DNA from: Hyphomicrobiaceae bacterium
Lineage (GTDB): Bacteria; Pseudomonadota; Alphaproteobacteria; Rhizobiales; Xanthobacteraceae
DNA: 62,580 bases
Assembly (NCBI GenBank): GCA_021324465.1
Contig: JAJPJB010000021.1
Location: 1 to 62,580 of the forward strand
Direction: 5' to 3'
This document shows, in pieces, positions 60,347 to 62,580 of the stretch. The position numbers were made by a program, and so were the translations under genes. The stretch's first letter is position 1. Each line of letters starts with the position of its first letter. The notes below the pieces were generated by a model. The model was not told where the DNA came from and made no database searches. It worked only from the letters and a program-made list of their open reading frames with translations.

Positions 60347-61312
60347 TTACTCCCCGGTAATCTCCAGCGCCTTTATCGTCTTCGGCCAGGTCGAAAAGTC
60401 CTTCGCGAGCCGCGCCTCAAAGGCCGTATGGCCGAGCGTGCCATGCATGCCGAGCTGGGCGAAACGCTGCTTGACCAGAGGCGTCGCCACCGCGGCGAAC
60501 AGCGCCTGTTCGAGACGGTCGCGAATCGGCGCCGGCGTGCCCGCCGGCAAGAACGCGCCATACCAGCTTTCCATAACTACGCTTGGCAACCCGAGCTCCT
60601 TGGTCGTCGGCAGATCGGGCAGCAGCGGCGTGCGCTCGCCGGCGAACAGCGCGATCGGCTTCACCGTCCCGGCTTTCACCAGCGGCAGCAGCACTGGCAG
60701 GTCGGCATTGAGCATGTCGACATGGCCGCCGAGCAGATCGTTGATCGCCGGCGCCGCGCCGCGATAGGGCACATGCGTGATCTTCACATGGGCGGCCGCA
60801 TTGAGCATCTCGACCGCGATATTCATGGTCGTGCCTGGCCCGGCCGAGCCATAAGTGAGCTTCTGCGCCTTCGCTTTGGCGAGCAGGCTCTTCATGTCGT
60901 CAACGCCCAGGTCGCGATTGACCACCAGGAGCGACGGCTGGCTGGCGACCAGCATGACCGGCTCGAAGGATTTGACCGGATCATAAGTCGTCGGCGGCCG
61001 CAGGATCGGGCCCAGGACTTGGCCGCCCATGCTGGCGAGCAGTATCGTATTGCCATCGGGCGCGGCGTGAGCGACGAATTCCGCGCCAATCGCGCCGCCT
61101 GCGCCGGCACGGTCGTCGACAATCACGTCGGCTTTCAACTGCGATCCAAGCTCCGGCGCAAGCAGGCGCGCCAATTGATCGATCGGCCCGCCGGCCGCAA
61201 ACGGCACTACGATCTTGACGGTCTCGGCGAGAGCCGGCGTGGCGAGCAGTGCTGCGAGTGCTAATGACGCGAGCCGGCAGGAGCCCGCGCGCGAGCTGCA
61301 TAGGCGCCGCAT
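60347..61312 (-). CDS. Bug/TctC-family periplasmic solute-binding protein
   Basis: The 321-residue protein has a Sec signal peptide (about 1-29, ending ATPALA), then VKIVVPFAAGGPIDQLAR and a cluster of APDGNTILLASMG and PYRGAAPAINDLL loops. It is the fourth such protein in the window and lies convergent with the RraA-like gene. It is followed upstream by an ABC ATPase gene on the same strand, but that gene is not a TctAB partner. Its ligand may be an aromatic breakdown acid. Confidence 0.92.
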   Translation of the reverse strand: MRRLCSSRAGSCRLASLALAALLATPALAETVKIVVPFAAGGPIDQLARLLAPELGSQLKADVIVDDRAGAGGAIGAEFVAHAAPDGNTILLASMGGQVLGPILRPPTTYDPVKSFEPVMLVASQPSLLVVNRDLGVDDMKSLLAKAKAQKLTYGSAGPGTTMNIAVEMLNAAAHVKITHVPYRGAAPAINDLLGGHVDMLNADLPVLLPLVKAGTVKPIALFAGERTPLLPDLPTTKELGLPSVVMESWYGAFLPAGTPAPIRDRLEQALFAAVATPLVKQRFAQLGMHGTLGHTAFEARLAKDFSTWPKTIKALEITGE

Positions 61313-61360
61313 TTCCTTTCCCCACTATCGCACCGCCTCGTTGGGCGACGCTTCCTTATC

Positions 61361-62580
61361 TTACTGCGCGACGACGCCTTCCGGCGACGTTTCCAGCTTG
61401 AACGCGGCGGCGAACAGCGCGCGCGTATAATCGGATTTGGGATTGCGGAACAGCTCGGCGGCATCGCCGGCTTCGACCACCAGCCCCTGCTTCATCACCA
61501 ACAGTCGGCTCGCCAGCGCGGCGACGACGCGCAGATCGTGCGAGATGAACAGATAAGTGAGATTGTGCCGCTTCTGCAGGTCGCGCAAGAGATCGACCAT
61601 CTGCGCCTGGATCAGCATGTCGAGCGCGCTGGTCGGTTCGTCGAGCACGATGAAGCTCGGCTCGAGCACAAGCGCGCGTGCAATCGCGATGCGCTGGCGC
61701 TGTCCGCCGGAGAATTCGTGCGGAAAGCGGAAGCGCACGTCCGGGTTAAGGCCGACATCCTTGATCGCCTGCACGACGCGTTCGTCGCGCTGGCGATCGG
61801 TCAGATCGGGATGATGGACCTTAAGCCCCTCTTTGACGATGTCGGCAATCGACATGCGCGGCGACAGCGAGCCGTAAGGATCCTGGAACACGATCTGCAT
61901 GTTGCGCCGGTACGGCCGCATCTGCTTGAACGTCAGGCCCTGCAGATTGTGGCCCATAAATGCGATGCCGCCTTCGGACGAGATCAGGCGCAGGATAGCG
62001 CGCCCCAGCGTAGACTTGCCCGAACCGGATTCGCCGACGACGCCGAGCGTCTCGCCTTGGCGCAGCGCGATGGTCAGTCCGTCGCAGGCTTTGACATGAC
62101 CGACCGTCTTGCGCATCACGCCGCGCAGGATCGGAAACCAGACCTTCAGCTGCTCCGTCTCCAGCACGATCGGCGCGTTGGGCTGCGGCGGCGCCGGATC
62201 GGGCTTGGGCTCGGCGGCAAGAAGCGCCTTCGTATAGGGATGCTGCGGTGACGAAAACACCCGCTCGACCGTGCCCTTTTCCACGATCTTGCCGTCCTTC
62301 ATCACGCAGACCTTCTGCGCGATCTTGCGCACGATGCCGAGATCGTGAGTGATGAACAGGAGCGACATGCCGAGCCGCGCCTGAATCTCCTTCAGAAGCG
62401 CGATGATCTGCGCCTGCACGGTGACATCGAGCGCGGTGGTGGGCTCATTGGCGATCAGCAGATCGGGCTCGTTGGCCAGCGCCATGGCGATCATCACGCG
62501 CTGGCGCTGGCCGCCGGAGAGCTGATGCGGATAGCTTTTCAGGCGCGTTTCGGGATCGCGAATGCCGACCTGGGTGAGCA
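61361..62580 (-). CDS. Double-ATPase ABC transporter subunit (peptide/dipeptide type), cut by window edge
   Basis: About 406 codons are visible; the N-terminus lies beyond the right edge. The piece holds the end of the first nucleotide-binding domain ([20 protein letters not shown], Walker B LLIANEP) and the whole second one, with Walker [26 protein letters not shown] and LDEPTSALD. Fused ATPases of this type drive peptide, microcin or glutathione import (YejF/GsiA-like). The internal ATG at 62497 is not the true start because the frame continues upstream through the signature motif. Permease and binding-protein genes are probably outside the window. Confidence 0.93.
   Translation of the reverse strand, partial: LTQVGIRDPETRLKSYPHQLSGGQRQRVMIAMALANEPDLLIANEPTTALDVTVQAQIIALLKEIQARLGMSLLFITHDLGIVRKIAQKVCVMKDGKIVEKGTVERVFSSPQHPYTKALLAAEPKPDPAPPQPNAPIVLETEQLKVWFPILRGVMRKTVGHVKACDGLTIALRQGETLGVVGESGSGKSTLGRAILRLISSEGGIAFMGHNLQGLTFKQMRPYRRNMQIVFQDPYGSLSPRMSIADIVKEGLKVHHPDLTDRQRDERVVQAIKDVGLNPDVRFRFPHEFSGGQRQRIAIARALVLEPSFIVLDEPTSALDMLIQAQMVDLLRDLQKRHNLTYLFISHDLRVVAALASRLLVMKQGLVVEAGDAAELFRNPKSDYTRALFAAAFKLETSPEGVVAQ

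Overview
The window reads as chromosomal DNA from an alphaproteobacterium of the order Hyphomicrobiales (Rhizobiales), close to the Bradyrhizobium / Xanthobacteraceae group. The grounds are high GC with strong third-position GC bias, several Bug/TctC solute-binding proteins, GapR and DUF1244 near pyruvate kinase, a Cys-free ribosomal protein L36, an amino acid:[carrier protein] ligase (a family characterised in Bradyrhizobium and Agrobacterium), and many short palindromic intergenic repeats. I see no tRNA, rRNA, transposase, prophage or CRISPR array. Two genes are cut by the window edges: an HMG-CoA-lyase-like gene on the left and a double-ATPase ABC transporter gene on the right.

Layout. 1-12.9 kb is catabolic: a family III CoA-transferase coupled to the lyase, a RidA-like protein, a lone molybdenum hydroxylase large subunit divergent from an HdrD-like iron-sulfur protein, two Bug proteins, a dienelactone-hydrolase-like enzyme, two beta-propeller enzymes and a pirin. 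13.0-19.1 kb is the most unusual block. It holds two free-standing carrier proteins, an acyl-CoA-dehydrogenase-like flavoprotein, an amino acid:[carrier protein] ligase (a seryl-tRNA-synthetase catalytic-core homologue), a GNAT-like protein, a short acyl-adenylating ligase and a ketoreductase-type SDR. Together they look like a small assembly line that loads an amino acid and an acyl group onto carrier proteins. 19.1-24.9 kb is a TRAP transporter operon (SDR, DctP, fused DctQM) with a fatty-acyl-CoA synthetase upstream. 25.1-27.5 kb is a methionine pair (MetY-type sulfhydrylase and MetA-type acyltransferase).

27.6-37.4 kb mixes small enzymes with housekeeping genes: cupin, secreted lipase, metallo-beta-lactamase fold, L36, TPR protein, NTF2-like protein, alpha/beta hydrolase, pyruvate kinase, DUF1036, glycerate 2-kinase, DUF1244 and GapR. 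37.5-43.7 kb carries two large exported cell-wall proteins (M15-like DUF882 and a YcbB-type L,D-transpeptidase) and an orphan sigma-54 response regulator. 43.9-57 kb has a rearranged CoA-transferase, oligoendopeptidase F, an AbrB/Doc toxin-antitoxin pair with its operator, an ABC1 kinase, a zinc alcohol-dehydrogenase-like protein, an APC permease, an M17 aminopeptidase, an NlpC/P60 hydrolase, a third Bug protein and a DUF155 membrane protein. 57.2-61.3 kb has an orphan FlhB-C-like exported protein and an aromatic-degradation-like set (SDR, pyrone-dicarboxylate-hydrolase-like amidohydrolase, RraA-type aldolase, a fourth Bug protein).

The intergenic gaps hold at least three families of dispersed hairpin repeats. 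Functions come from motif recognition by eye. No database search was run, so starts without a clear ribosome binding site and all substrate assignments are tentative.
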